The notes under the pieces are model-generated. The model did not search any database, had not been told where the DNA came from, and saw only the letters and a program-made list of their open reading frames with translations. Shown here in pieces: positions 1-8,903 of a stretch of 64,000 nt of DNA. Location of the stretch: assembly GCA_903925975.1 (NCBI GenBank), contig CAIYHG010000181.1, positions 37,571 through 101,570 on the forward strand, in the 5' to 3' direction. The translations under genes were made by a program, and so were the position numbers. Each line of letters begins with the position of its first letter. Position 1 is the first letter of the stretch. The DNA is from an uncultured Acidobacteriia bacterium. GTDB taxonomy: Bacteria; Acidobacteriota; Terriglobia; Bryobacterales; Bryobacteraceae.

Positions 1-1
1 C

Positions 2-898
2 GCGCTCGCGATCCGGCCCGGCGCCAAAGCGGGCGATCTGGCGGCTGTAAGCTTCGACCCTCCGGTGGAGTTCTATCGCGTGGACAACCGGCTGCGCACG
101 AGGCCAGCCGGCGCGGAGCGTGACATCCATATCGAACGCGACCCCGGCGAGCGGCAGATCCGCGTAAGGGGGACGATCCCCTTGCGGGACCGTGGGGAAA
201 CGGAACTGCTGGCCGTGGAGGACCCCGCGCTCTTCGCCGCCTGGGCGCTGCGCGAGGCACTGGAGGAAAAGGGCGTCGCCGTCAGCGGAGGCCTTTCGGC
301 GCGGCATCTGTACGCAGGCGAGGCCGTTCGCGGCAGCGGGCCGTTGACCGCCGAGGGAGTGCAGCTTGCGCGCAGGGAATCGGCGCCCCTGGCGCAAGAT
401 CTTCAGGTGACCGCCAAGATCAGCCAGAATCTGCACGCGGAAATGGCGCTACGGGCCGTGGGACGCGCCCGCACGGGCGTAGGCAGCTTGGAAGCGGGCT
501 TGGCCGAAATGAAGACCTTCCTCGGCGAGTTGGGGATTGACTCCGGCTCCTACGATCTTCGCGATGGCTCGGGGCTAAGCCGGTTGAACCTGGTTTCGCC
601 CGTGGCGCTGATTCAGGTGCTCCAAGCGATGTATGGCTCCCCGCTGCGCGAGCAGTGGGTTTCGCTGCTGCCGGTGGGCGGCACGGACGGCACGCTTGGC
701 GAGCGGTTTGCCGGCGCCGCGGGGCCGAAGATCGTGGCGAAGACGGGACCGATGTCCCACGTGAGCGCGCTATCCGGGTACGCCCAACGGAGCGATGGGG
801 AATGGCTGGCGTTTTCGATCCTGGTCAACAACTACGCCGGGCCCGCGTCTGATGTGCGCGGCATCATGGACCGCATTTGCGTCTTGCTGGTGGAGTAG
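2..898 (+). CDS. dacB: D-alanyl-D-alanine carboxypeptidase/endopeptidase, PBP4 (peptidase S13), 5' end missing
   Basis: This is the C-terminal part of a PBP4-type periplasmic DD-peptidase, which trims or cleaves peptide cross-links in peptidoglycan. The frame is open from base 2, so the gene starts outside the window and the catalytic SxxK serine is not visible. What is visible are the second and third penicillin-binding motifs. DGSGLSRLN near 547-590 carries the family SxN element. AKTGPM near 735-752 is the KTG element, followed by the usual SGYA segment. It ends in a stop at 896-898. About 130 bp of apparently empty sequence separates it from the convergent DinB-like gene. Confidence in the family is high. 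Confidence 0.93.
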   Translation, partial: ALAIRPGAKAGDLAAVSFDPPVEFYRVDNRLRTRPAGAERDIHIERDPGERQIRVRGTIPLRDRGETELLAVEDPALFAAWALREALEEKGVAVSGGLSARHLYAGEAVRGSGPLTAEGVQLARRESAPLAQDLQVTAKISQNLHAEMALRAVGRARTGVGSLEAGLAEMKTFLGELGIDSGSYDLRDGSGLSRLNLVSPVALIQVLQAMYGSPLREQWVSLLPVGGTDGTLGERFAGAAGPKIVAKTGPMSHVSALSGYAQRSDGEWLAFSILVNNYAGPASDVRGIMDRICVLLVE

Positions 899-1026
899 CG
901 CCGACTTTGCTCCACGGCAGAGCCACTAATGCGGCCGCGCCCTTCGAACACGGCGCGGCCATTGGAGCGTTGGTGAAGATCTCGACCGCTTGCCGCCCGT
1001 TCCTCAGTTGAACAGGCTCCGCCCCG

Positions 1027-1557
1027 CTACTTCGACCACGGGGGAACCACTCCGTTGGTCCGCGCATAGGCGATGGACTGGCCGAGGTGCTCGTGCTGGT
1101 CCGAAAAGAGGAACGTGACGGCCCCCTGTTTGGTCATATCCATGCCGAACATCTTCACTGGTATTTTCAGGTCGCTATCGGAGAGCCCCGAGATCGCCTT
1201 CTGCAGGCTCGCGTAGGATGTGCGCAGGGCTTCCTGCATCTGCGCGGGTTCCGTGATCGTCGCAGCCTTGGAGGCGGCCTGACCCGAAAGCAATCCAGCC
1301 AGCATGCCGTTTTCGCTGACGATCAGGTTAAATACCTCGGCGACGGAACGCACGCCTTGGCCGGGACGCCAGTCGTACTTTCCGGCCATGACGCGCGCAA
1401 GCCCGACGAACTTATCGGAGAGCGTCCCGGCATCCTTGGCGAGAGCCGCTTGCGTTCCTGCCTGCGGCGCCGCCGGCTGGGCTTGCAGTTGCGAAGTAAT
1501 GAGAGCGGCGGCGATGGTGAGCGCGCACGCTGCGTATCGAATCGTGATTTTATTCAT
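1027..1557 (-). CDS. exported DinB-superfamily protein
   Basis: The product has 176 residues. Residues 1-27 form a signal peptide ending in QLQAQ, so the protein is probably periplasmic. The rest looks like a DinB four-helix bundle, with a conserved W-x-P early in the domain (DWRPGQGVRSVAEVFNLI) and a late HEHLGQSIAYAR helix with histidines in the usual metal-ligand positions. DinB family members are often thiol- or metal-dependent enzymes of unknown substrate, so no reaction is proposed. The ATG is preceded by an AGGAA ribosome site. The domain assignment is by pattern only. Confidence 0.8.
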   Translation of the reverse strand: MNKITIRYAACALTIAAALITSQLQAQPAAPQAGTQAALAKDAGTLSDKFVGLARVMAGKYDWRPGQGVRSVAEVFNLIVSENGMLAGLLSGQAASKAATITEPAQMQEALRTSYASLQKAISGLSDSDLKIPVKMFGMDMTKQGAVTFLFSDQHEHLGQSIAYARTNGVVPPWSK

Positions 1558-1571
1558 AATGAATTCCTGTT

Positions 1572-1757
1572 CTATTTAGCCTGTTGCAGGCGTAATGTTG
1601 TGCTCAAGCCTTTTGGCGCCAGAACTACGCGAATGCCGACGGCCTCGTGCCCATCGGCCCCCACTTTGCCAAGACGCTTCCGTGCACCTTCTTTAGACGA
1701 CGGCTCCGGATGGACTGTGAACACGCAGCTGAGGAATCCGCAGGCTGTGTGCTTCAC
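1572..1757 (-). CDS. short unidentified ORF coupled to the beta-helix gene, possible remnant
   Basis: This 61-codon frame begins with GTG overlapping the TGA of the upstream beta-helix gene in a GTGA arrangement, which is typical of translational coupling. Its C-terminal stretch, HEAVGIRVVLAPKG, resembles the G-F/I-R-V-V-L-A-P ending of formylglycine-generating (SUMF1-like) domains. The rest of that domain is absent, so it could be the tail of a deleted gene that happens to stay open. I see no signal peptide and no ribosome site of its own. Real translation is uncertain. Confidence 0.25.
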   Translation of the reverse strand: MKHTACGFLSCVFTVHPEPSSKEGARKRLGKVGADGHEAVGIRVVLAPKGLSTTLRLQQAK

Positions 1758-2947
1758 GCGATCGGCCCCATGAACAGCCCCGCGCCGATTTTGGCTGCTT
1801 CCGATCCGGCGACTGGATGCAAGTAGCTCCGCTTCGTCTGGTCCCGCTCGATCACTACCGGTTGGTCGGTGACCTTCGTTCCTGCCAATTCGAGGAACGA
1901 CGAGTCGATGTCCGCGTATTCGAGTCTGGCTCCCGTGCCGGAACCCGTGAGCCTCCGGTTATTGGCGAAATAGCTGTTCACCACCTTGTAATGCGTGAGT
2001 TCCTGGGGCGCAGCGGGCGAAGCGCCGCCCTGTTGCCCCCCGCGGCCGCCGGCGTCGGCCAGCGCCGAAGCGCCGCCCTGGTAGGTCCAGACGTAGTTGC
2101 AGTTCGCGATGACGTTGTTTCGATAGTCGAAATCGGGCTTGATGCCCGCCGTCCAAACGCCGCTCCCGTATACGCCATCACAGAAGCAGTTTCTCATTGC
2201 ATGGCCGCCGCTGCCGCCGGTCCAGTACACCACTGAGATCTTCTGGCCGCGGAAGATGCAGTGATGCACGTTCACGCCATTTCCGTTGGCGATGATCGAC
2301 ACGTGGTTGGGGTTGGTTAAATCGTCGCCGAGGAATACGCACTGCGCGATCTCCAAGTCCTCCAGATCCCGGCGAAGCCGGCTGATGCCATACAGGCGTT
2401 GGATCACCCCGGGCTTCGGCGTCTCTACGACGGGATATCCCAGAAACTTCAGACCCTGTATGGTTACGTGGCTCGTCTCGATCATCATGCCGTCCGCGGC
2501 GCCGCCTAAAGGATCGGGCCGGCCGTTCCATGTCTTGGGAAGGGGCATGGTGTGGATCAGCGTCGGCATGCGGCCGGTATGCCACTCGGAGTCGTCCGGA
2601 AGCACCTCGGCCCGGATGGTCAATCGTTCCGTCCTGGAGAAGGCGCGGCGTTCCGGCTTGAGCAACGTCGTCTCACCTACTGCATAGATTCCTTCAGAGA
2701 GGATGATTGTCATCGGCCCGGAAGCGGCGCTCTGATTCACACGCCGCGCCGCCTCGGCAAGCGTGCGCAACGGGCTGGCCTTGGCGCCGGAATTCGTGTC
2801 CGAGCCCGTTGCCGGATTCAGGCAGAGCGTGTTTCCTTCGGCCGCACTGGTCCTGGCGCCAGTCTCCTGCGCCGGGAGCTGTCCGTGGGCCAGCACGGAG
2901 GCCGCTGCTGCCTTGAAAGTCGCTCTCATCAACTGGCGTCTATTCAT
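1754..2947 (-). CDS. exported right-handed beta-helix (DUF1565-like) protein
   Basis: A 397-residue protein whose N-terminus (NRRQLMRATFKAAAASVLA) looks like a twin-arginine export signal. Next comes LCLNPATGSDTNSGAK and PLRTLAEAA, the opening of DUF1565/pectate-lyase-like beta-helix proteins (D-x-N-x-G... P-x-x-T-L-x-x-A). The middle is rich in short G/N-x-V/I-x-x-N turns (HVSIIANGNGVNVHHCIF and YRNNVIANCNY) expected of parallel beta-helix coils. Such proteins usually bind or cleave polysaccharide, but no catalytic residues can be named here. No sugar-metabolism neighbours are visible. Confidence 0.75.
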   Translation of the reverse strand: MNRRQLMRATFKAAAASVLAHGQLPAQETGARTSAAEGNTLCLNPATGSDTNSGAKASPLRTLAEAARRVNQSAASGPMTIILSEGIYAVGETTLLKPERRAFSRTERLTIRAEVLPDDSEWHTGRMPTLIHTMPLPKTWNGRPDPLGGAADGMMIETSHVTIQGLKFLGYPVVETPKPGVIQRLYGISRLRRDLEDLEIAQCVFLGDDLTNPNHVSIIANGNGVNVHHCIFRGQKISVVYWTGGSGGHAMRNCFCDGVYGSGVWTAGIKPDFDYRNNVIANCNYVWTYQGGASALADAGGRGGQQGGASPAAPQELTHYKVVNSYFANNRRLTGSGTGARLEYADIDSSFLELAGTKVTDQPVVIERDQTKRSYLHPVAGSEAAKIGAGLFMGPIA

Positions 2948-3114
2948 CGGCTCAATCTCTTTCCTGGCGCTGGTTCCATCTCTTTGGACGAGCGGGGAGT
3001 GCGTACTGTGAACCCCAATCGGTGAAAGTGCGCCTGCGCAGAAACAGCCTGGAGATATTCTTCAGCCTGCCCCCCACCGGACAGCCGAAAACGCCCGCGG
3101 AACGTGAGCCGCTC

Positions 3115-3963
3115 TTATCCCACAAGCGGATCGCGGCCGGCATCCAGCGTATCAATCAGGCGCCGGGCGAAATCGACTGAAGAAGCGCGTGGATGACTGG
3201 AACGATGAACTTCAAGCGCCCATCGCGCTTGCTCGACCTGCCTGACTACTGCCCGTGTTTCGCGAAAAGATGACCCCGTAGCAGCGAAATCGTAGCAGTC
3301 AACGCGGACTTTGCCGGCCCGCAACGCCGCAGGCAGTAGCCGGTTGCACGAGCATGGCGCCGTATCCGAGGCAAGGCCGCAGTAGCTTCGGGTGAACGTC
3401 AAGATAGCCGTGCGCGCCTGCTGGAGACGTTTTCGGAATAGACTTGGCGAGATGTCCAGAGCCTCGGCGGCCTCCGGGCCCGGCAATTCCAGGATCTCGC
3501 CGAGCACGTACGCCAGCCGGTGCGGCCGGTCCAGGCATTGGAGCATGGCAAGCGTGCACCCTACCTTCACCTCTTCAATCAGGAGGGAATGCTCTGTCTC
3601 AGCCGGCGCCTCAGGACCCAGCCCTTGGGTCAGGTCTTCGGCGAAGCGCTCAAAGCTCAAGTGCAGGCGCTCCACCGCGCTCTTCTTCACATCGAGGACA
3701 TAGTTCACGGCGACGCGGTACGCCCATGTTTTCAGTTTGCTGCGAAAATCGAACTGCGAGAGATGCGTTACGATGCGGACCAGAATCTCCTGTGTTGCAT
3801 CCTCCGCATCCTCCCGATTGCATAACATGCGTAAGGCAAGGCCATAGATATCGCCCTGGATCGCCCGGACGAGATTCTCAAGAGCTGCGCGATCTCCATC
3901 GATCGCGAGTCTGACCTCATCTTCGAGCACTATCGCATTTGACTCAGCCTGCTCGCCGCTCAT
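3115..3963 (-). CDS. ECF-type RNA polymerase sigma factor with cysteine-containing C-terminal extension
   Basis: This 282-residue protein has sigma-70 region 2 at about residues 28-95 (DAEDATQEILVRI and KTWAYRVAVNYVLD) and region 4 at about 130-185 (LPGPEAAEALDISPSLFRKR). About 90 extra residues follow, which ordinary ECF factors of 170-200 aa lack. The extension opens with CGL at 195 and a C-x-C at 204-206, a spacing known from some ECF subfamilies and possibly a metal or redox site. No anti-sigma factor gene is adjacent on either side, so control may reside in the extension itself. The start ATG follows a region with no strong ribosome site. Confidence 0.88.
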   Translation of the reverse strand: MSGEQAESNAIVLEDEVRLAIDGDRAALENLVRAIQGDIYGLALRMLCNREDAEDATQEILVRIVTHLSQFDFRSKLKTWAYRVAVNYVLDVKKSAVERLHLSFERFAEDLTQGLGPEAPAETEHSLLIEEVKVGCTLAMLQCLDRPHRLAYVLGEILELPGPEAAEALDISPSLFRKRLQQARTAILTFTRSYCGLASDTAPCSCNRLLPAALRAGKVRVDCYDFAATGSSFRETRAVVRQVEQARWALEVHRSSHPRASSVDFARRLIDTLDAGRDPLVG

Positions 3964-4187
3964 ATGGCTCCGCCCCTGCGTTCGGCCTCAGAACCAGCAT
4001 AGCGCGGAGGCGCCGCAGGACCTGGACACCCTGCACGGACCTCTCACCAGCGGATCTCAATGGCTTAGCCCACTGGACGTTTGGTGGCTGGCGGCGAGAC
4101 GCAATGAGAAAGCCGCGACCGGCCAGCGGGATCTCAAAAACACACGGGTGCTGCGGGAGCTACCGCGTTCCCGTGGCGTCCCGCGCT

Positions 4188-6305
4188 TTACTGCGGCTGA
4201 AACTTGAAATCCGAAATCCCGATCTCGTCGTTGCCCTGAATCAGAAAGCCGAACTTGCCTTGAGTGAAATTGCGCCCCGGCTCCGCGAAGGAATCGAGCA
4301 CCCTCCACTCGTTGCCCACGCGCACCTTCTGCACCAGGCGCTCCGGCGTCACGTCGATCTCAATCGGGAATTCTTTTTGATTCCCGAAATTCTGCGCCGC
4401 CTTCACCCGCTCGTACCGCTCGCCCTTCGCGATCACTCCGGCCCAGAAGCTCTTTGAATCCATCTCTGAGAGCAGGTAGTTCTTGGCGTCGAGATATTGC
4501 ACGAACCAGCGGATCTTGCCCGAGCGGAACAGTCCGCCGCCGCTGAGCAGTTTCACCGTGAACGTAAACACGCCCTTGGGCGGCAGCTTGTAGGTGACGG
4601 ACCCGCCGCCTTTGCGCGTCCATGTGTCGCCGACCTGCTTCCAGGCGGCCGCGTCGTCGAACTCCGAGATGCTGTGCGCCGCGGGCGGCGGCGCCGGCGC
4701 GCGCGGTTGCTCGCGAAGCGTGATGCTCAGGTCGCGGTCTTCGCCGGCGGCCACTTGCACAGTCGCCGTGGAATCGATGAAACCCGGGGCGCTCGCCGAA
4801 AACGTATAGCTCCCGGCCAACAGTTCGATCTGCCCTCCGCGAACTTCGTGCCCTTCCGTCTCATTGCCGCGCCGGTAAGTGACCGTCGCCGAGGCCGGGT
4901 TGCGCGCGAGCCGGACCACGCCCAGGGCCGGCGCAAGCTGAACTTCGGCTCCTTCCAGAATCACCGGCTGGTTCGCATGGAACCAACGGTCCCATTGCTT
5001 GGGCAAGAAGTTCTCCCGCCGCAGTTCCACGGCGTGGTCGCCCGGTTGAATGCCGGCCAGGCCGAACGAGCCATCCGGCCCTGTCTCGCCAACCGCTTTC
5101 TCGTTAATGAAAACCTGCGCCCCTGGCGTTGCGCCGCGGATGTCGAGCGAACTGAATTGCGGCTGCGGCGTCAGTTCGAACTTCACGCGCACCTCGGCGC
5201 CCTTCTTCACTTCCACGGTCTGCGGGGCCGTCTCTTCAAAGCCGCTCTTGGCTACCTGCACCGTCACTGGCCCGAGGGTCTGTATGCGCAATTGGCCGCG
5301 CTTCGTGCGAGTCTTGTACTCCTGGCCGTTCAGGTATACGCGCACATCGTCCTGGCCGGTGGCCACGATCAGCGTGCCCGCATTGACGTCCGTCTTCAGG
5401 AATGCCGTCAGCGTGGGGGATGGCCCGAAGCTTTCGCTCATGTTCCGCTGATCCTTGCCTTCGCCGACAACGATTTCGTTGACGCCCTGCTGAAAACTAG
5501 TGATGTCCGTTCCCTCCGGACCGGCGTCCGCTTGCGCCTGGCCGTTCACCGCGAGCTTCCAGGGGCCGGCGTTGGTGACGATGCGCGCCTGTTTTCCGAA
5601 ACTGGCCACCAGCACCGCGATCATGTTCCGCGCGCTAATGGGCCCGGTCACGGCCGGCGTCCCCGTCTCCGCGATTTCGAACGCGAAGGAGGCGTCCACG
5701 TTCGGCCCCGTGACCTTCACCGTGTGGGGTCCAGGAATCGCTTTGTCAATTACCAACTGCCCGTCCTGCAGATCCGCAGGCGGCTGGCCGTCGATCGCGA
5801 CCTTGCCTTGGGCCAGATCCGTCAGCAGGCGAATGGATGGCGGCGGCGCCTGAACCACGGGCGCCGGCGGGCGCTTGTTGGCCTCCTCGCGCGCCCTTTG
5901 CTGGGTGACGTAATAGTTCCCTAAGACCCCGGCCGCGATGATCAAGGCGCCGGCCAACGCAATCAGCGCCGCGCGCTTCCAGGCGCGCCGTGCCGGCTTC
6001 GGAGCCGAGACCTCAGGCAGTGCGGCTTGTTTGGGCTTTTCGGCGGGCGCGGCCTGCGCCGGTTTCGGCGCAACGGGAGGCGGTGGAGCGTACCCTGTCT
6101 GGTGCTTGAGTAGCGTGCCGCGCGCGATCAGGCGCAGCCGCACTTCCTCCGCCTCAAGCTGCACGTCGAGATCGCCCGGAAAGCCGTGGACGATCTCGTT
6201 CAGCCGGGCGAGAATCGGCCGCAAGGCGGCAACATCGGCCGCCGACTCGATCTGCTCGTCGAGTCTCTTCAGTTCTTCGTAAGGATTCACTTTTCCGGCG
6301 CCCAC
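4188..6305 (-). CDS. membrane-anchored PEGA-domain protein with C-terminal lectin-like domain
   Basis: A 705-residue protein. Residues 1-70 are a charged helical cytoplasmic part, followed by a Pro/Ala/Lys linker and a single membrane helix at about 112-132. Several beta-rich repeats follow outside the membrane. At least three have PEGA-like wording (VYLNGQEYKTRTKRGQLRI, QVFINEKAVGETGPDGSF and AGSYTFSASAPGFIDS). The last 160 residues, from FDDAAAWKQVGDTW, resemble a concanavalin-like or DUF1080 sandwich. Such proteins are usually surface scaffolds. The assigned start is GTG at 6303-6305. A second in-frame GTG at 6288-6290 is an alternative. Confidence 0.75.
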   Translation of the reverse strand: MGAGKVNPYEELKRLDEQIESAADVAALRPILARLNEIVHGFPGDLDVQLEAEEVRLRLIARGTLLKHQTGYAPPPPVAPKPAQAAPAEKPKQAALPEVSAPKPARRAWKRAALIALAGALIIAAGVLGNYYVTQQRAREEANKRPPAPVVQAPPPSIRLLTDLAQGKVAIDGQPPADLQDGQLVIDKAIPGPHTVKVTGPNVDASFAFEIAETGTPAVTGPISARNMIAVLVASFGKQARIVTNAGPWKLAVNGQAQADAGPEGTDITSFQQGVNEIVVGEGKDQRNMSESFGPSPTLTAFLKTDVNAGTLIVATGQDDVRVYLNGQEYKTRTKRGQLRIQTLGPVTVQVAKSGFEETAPQTVEVKKGAEVRVKFELTPQPQFSSLDIRGATPGAQVFINEKAVGETGPDGSFGLAGIQPGDHAVELRRENFLPKQWDRWFHANQPVILEGAEVQLAPALGVVRLARNPASATVTYRRGNETEGHEVRGGQIELLAGSYTFSASAPGFIDSTATVQVAAGEDRDLSITLREQPRAPAPPPAAHSISEFDDAAAWKQVGDTWTRKGGGSVTYKLPPKGVFTFTVKLLSGGGLFRSGKIRWFVQYLDAKNYLLSEMDSKSFWAGVIAKGERYERVKAAQNFGNQKEFPIEIDVTPERLVQKVRVGNEWRVLDSFAEPGRNFTQGKFGFLIQGNDEIGISDFKFQPQ

Positions 6306-6389
6306 GCTGCCTATCCTACACCTTTAGACAACGTAACAAGCAACCAGGGCGGGAAACCGGGAAGCGGCCAGGCGAGGGCGCGCTGGCGA

Positions 6390-7358
6390 TTACGCCGATC
6401 CGGCCGTTTGCGCCAGCGGAATGAGCTGCTTATTCCGCGCCAGCCACTGATCGAACGTCAGCAGCGCCGGGTTCAGGGCGCGGGACACCACGAGGCTGCG
6501 CGCGCCGCAGAAGTAATCGTTGAAGTCGCGCTTGAACTGGAACATGTTGCCCAGGTCGTCGGCGCCGGGGAAGCCGAAGCCGCGATAGACATCCGGCGGA
6601 ACGTCGTTGTAGCGGACTTCCTGCCCCAGGGCGCGGCTGAAGCTCTCCGCCATTTGCGCGCCGGTCGGGTGCTCGCCCGCGACGCCCACCGTGCGGCCCG
6701 CGTATTCGCCTCCGCGCTGGAATACGCCGTACGCGCATGCGCCGATGTCGTCCGCGGCGATGCCGGGGAGTTTCTTGTCGCCCATGGGCAAGGTGATGGC
6801 TAAGCGCCCGTCGGCGCCCTTCTGCGGACCCATCCCGAAGGAGATGAAGTTATCCCAGTAGAACGAGGTCAGCAGCAGCGTGGCAGGCACGCCAGACTCC
6901 ACGAAGAAATGGTCCGCTTCGCCTTTCGCATCGAGGTGCGGCGTCTTGTATTTCCCCTGAAGCGTGGGCATGCGGTTGTCGCTGAGCGGGACCCATTTAC
7001 GGGTGTCCTCCAGCGTGGACCAGATCACGTGCTTCAGCTTGGCCCCTTTCGCCGCGCGCGCCATGGCGGCAGCTTCGGCCAGTTCCTTTTCGGGCGAGAA
7101 GTGCGCCCAGAAGAAGGTTACGCAATACGCCCCGTACGCGCCTTCGAACGCGCGCCGCAGGCTGTCCTCGTCGTCCACGTCCGCCGCCACCACCTCAGCC
7201 CCGAGCTGCGCGAGTTCGCGCGCCTTGTCGGATTGCGGATCGCGGGTAATGGCGCGCGCCCGGAACTCTCCGCCGGAATCGCGCAGGATGGCGCGCACCA
7301 ATCCGCCGCCCTGGGCTCCGGTAGCGCCGATTACGGCAATCGTCTTCTGTTCCTTCAT
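6390..7358 (-). CDS. NmrA-like NAD(P)-binding protein
   Basis: A 322-residue NmrA/HSCARG-type atypical short-chain dehydrogenase. It begins IAVIGATGAQGGGLVRAIL, a Rossmann nucleotide-binding loop, and continues with ARAITRDPQSDKA, which in this family discriminates NADP from NAD. No YxxxK catalytic pair is evident, so it may be a redox sensor rather than an enzyme. The frame is open a further 69 codons upstream. I place the start at 7358 because GGAGGG lies just before it and the Rossmann strand starts there. The gene is divergent from the aminotransferase. Confidence 0.85.
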   Translation of the reverse strand: MKEQKTIAVIGATGAQGGGLVRAILRDSGGEFRARAITRDPQSDKARELAQLGAEVVAADVDDEDSLRRAFEGAYGAYCVTFFWAHFSPEKELAEAAAMARAAKGAKLKHVIWSTLEDTRKWVPLSDNRMPTLQGKYKTPHLDAKGEADHFFVESGVPATLLLTSFYWDNFISFGMGPQKGADGRLAITLPMGDKKLPGIAADDIGACAYGVFQRGGEYAGRTVGVAGEHPTGAQMAESFSRALGQEVRYNDVPPDVYRGFGFPGADDLGNMFQFKRDFNDYFCGARSLVVSRALNPALLTFDQWLARNKQLIPLAQTAGSA

Positions 7359-7458
7359 GGTGTCCCTCCTGTTTGAGTGCCGGTAAATCTCTTGTGCCGA
7401 GCATATCACTAGTGGCGCCACCCGGGCTGTGCCGCGGGAAACTAGAATGGAGTTTCCC

Positions 7459-8784
7459 ATGGACGTCCATCTCTCCTCGTATGGCCGGGCTTCGTCGCGG
7501 CCGGCGCCTGTCAACCGGATGATGCAGGCCTTCGCCAGCGATTTCCGCGACGGCGTCGATATCAATCTTGGCGTAGGCTACGTCAACGAAAAGACCATCC
7601 CGGTTCCGGCGCTCATCGAGGCCATGCAGGCCGTTGCGGGCGACCCGGTGGCATACAGGCAGGCGTTCAATTCCGGCGGTCCGGCCGGCTCGGCGAATCT
7701 GGTGGCGTCGTTGCGCCGCTTGCTGAGCGGGCCGGGGAGCGCGCTCGACCCGGCCACGGTCGAGCGCCGGCAGTTGATCATCGGCCCGTGTGGCGCCACC
7801 AGCATTCTCGATGGGTTGGCCGAAGTGATCGAGCCGGGAATCGTGGTCACGTCCGACCCGATGTATTACATCTACTGCGAGGCGCTCGAACGCAAAGGCT
7901 TCGAGGTTCTGGCTGTCCCTGAGGACGACGAAGGCATCGGTCTCGAAGCGCTAGAGCGAAAACTGGCGTCGCTCGGCGACGGCATCAACCGGCTCGCCTT
8001 CTTCTACGCTGTCACGGTCAATAACCCCTCGTGTACGCTGCTCTCAAACCGGCGCCGGCGCGCGCTGCTCGATGTCGCGGCGCGGCTCTCGCGCGAGCAA
8101 GGCCGGCGCATTCCTATTTTCTACGACCTCGCCTACGAATTGCTGCTGCACGATCCCGAGGCTGCGCCCTTTGTTTCCGTGCTGCCCGAAGACGAACTCG
8201 GGATCGCCTATGAGATCGGAACGCTTTCGAAGCTGCTGGCCCCAAGCCTGCGGATCGGCTATCTGCTCGGTCCCGATGGCCCGCTGATGAATGCGATGGT
8301 GCAGAAGACCAGCGACACGGGGTTCAGCGCGCCCCTCTTCGTTCAGGAGATGGCATCTTACCTTCTGGACCGGCACGTCACGGCGCAACTCCGCGCCGTG
8401 AATGCAGGCTACCGCCAGAAGGCGCTGGCCGTTCGTGAGGGGATCGAGCGCAGCCTCGGCCCATTCCTCGAAGAGTGCCGCGGCGGCAGCGCGGGCTTCT
8501 ATTACTACTTGACCTTCCGCGACGTGGAAACGCACCCCGCCTCGCCGCTGTTCCAGTTTCTGACGCGCACCACGGGCGACCCCTTGCTCGACGGCCCTGA
8601 GGGCAACCGCCTGCCGCGGGTGATGTACATTCCCGGGGAATACTGTGTCCACCCGAGGGGCGAGATAGTCGAAAAGGGCAAGCGCCAGATGCGCCTATCC
8701 TACGGCTACGAGGACGCGCCTACGATACTGTGCGCGCTGGCTGTGATGAAGGAAGCGGTGGAATACGCGCGCGCCCGTGCCTGA
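7459..8784 (+). CDS. PLP-dependent aminotransferase, fold type I
   Basis: A 441-residue class I/II aminotransferase of the MocR/GntR-less 2-aminoadipate type. The N-terminus carries INLGVGYVNEKTIP. The middle has IIGPCGATSILDGLAEV, and the PLP-lysine region is IGTLSKLLAPSLRIGY, where K is the expected Schiff-base lysine followed by the usual S-L-R-I-G-Y. The substrate cannot be told. Of three in-frame starts (GTG 7429, ATG 7447, ATG 7459), I chose 7459 because GGAG sits six bases ahead. Its last 27 codons recur, degraded, at 10159-10239 beyond the fic gene. Confidence 0.85.
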   Translation: MDVHLSSYGRASSRPAPVNRMMQAFASDFRDGVDINLGVGYVNEKTIPVPALIEAMQAVAGDPVAYRQAFNSGGPAGSANLVASLRRLLSGPGSALDPATVERRQLIIGPCGATSILDGLAEVIEPGIVVTSDPMYYIYCEALERKGFEVLAVPEDDEGIGLEALERKLASLGDGINRLAFFYAVTVNNPSCTLLSNRRRRALLDVAARLSREQGRRIPIFYDLAYELLLHDPEAAPFVSVLPEDELGIAYEIGTLSKLLAPSLRIGYLLGPDGPLMNAMVQKTSDTGFSAPLFVQEMASYLLDRHVTAQLRAVNAGYRQKALAVREGIERSLGPFLEECRGGSAGFYYYLTFRDVETHPASPLFQFLTRTTGDPLLDGPEGNRLPRVMYIPGEYCVHPRGEIVEKGKRQMRLSYGYEDAPTILCALAVMKEAVEYARARA

Positions 8785-8847
8785 AATCTTGACCAAGGGA
8801 TGATTTACCGGACTTTATAGCGGACATTGCGCAGGTCTATACCGACC

Positions 8848-8876
8848 TTGAAGTCTACTTAATTAAATGATATATA
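8848..8876 (+). promoter_or_regulatory. predicted sigma-70 promoter of fic
   Basis: TTGAAG at 8848-8853 and TATATA at 8871-8876 are separated by exactly 17 bases. They lie in a short AT-rich island that contrasts with the GC-rich surroundings. The fic start codon lies 27 bases downstream of the -10 element. This is one of the best-matching promoters in the window. Confidence 0.6.
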
Positions 8877-8881
8877 AGTAG
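8855..8881. promoter_or_regulatory. palindrome over the fic -10 element, candidate operator
   Basis: CTACTTA at 8855-8861 and TAAGTAG at 8875-8881 form a perfect 7-bp inverted repeat. Its arms flank and cover the spacer and the -10 element. A repressor dimer bound here would block polymerase. The likeliest binder by context is the winged-helix-like C-terminus of the Fic protein itself, which is an inference. Confidence 0.5.
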
Positions 8882-8903
8882 TTGTTGTGTTTATATAACG
8901 GTC

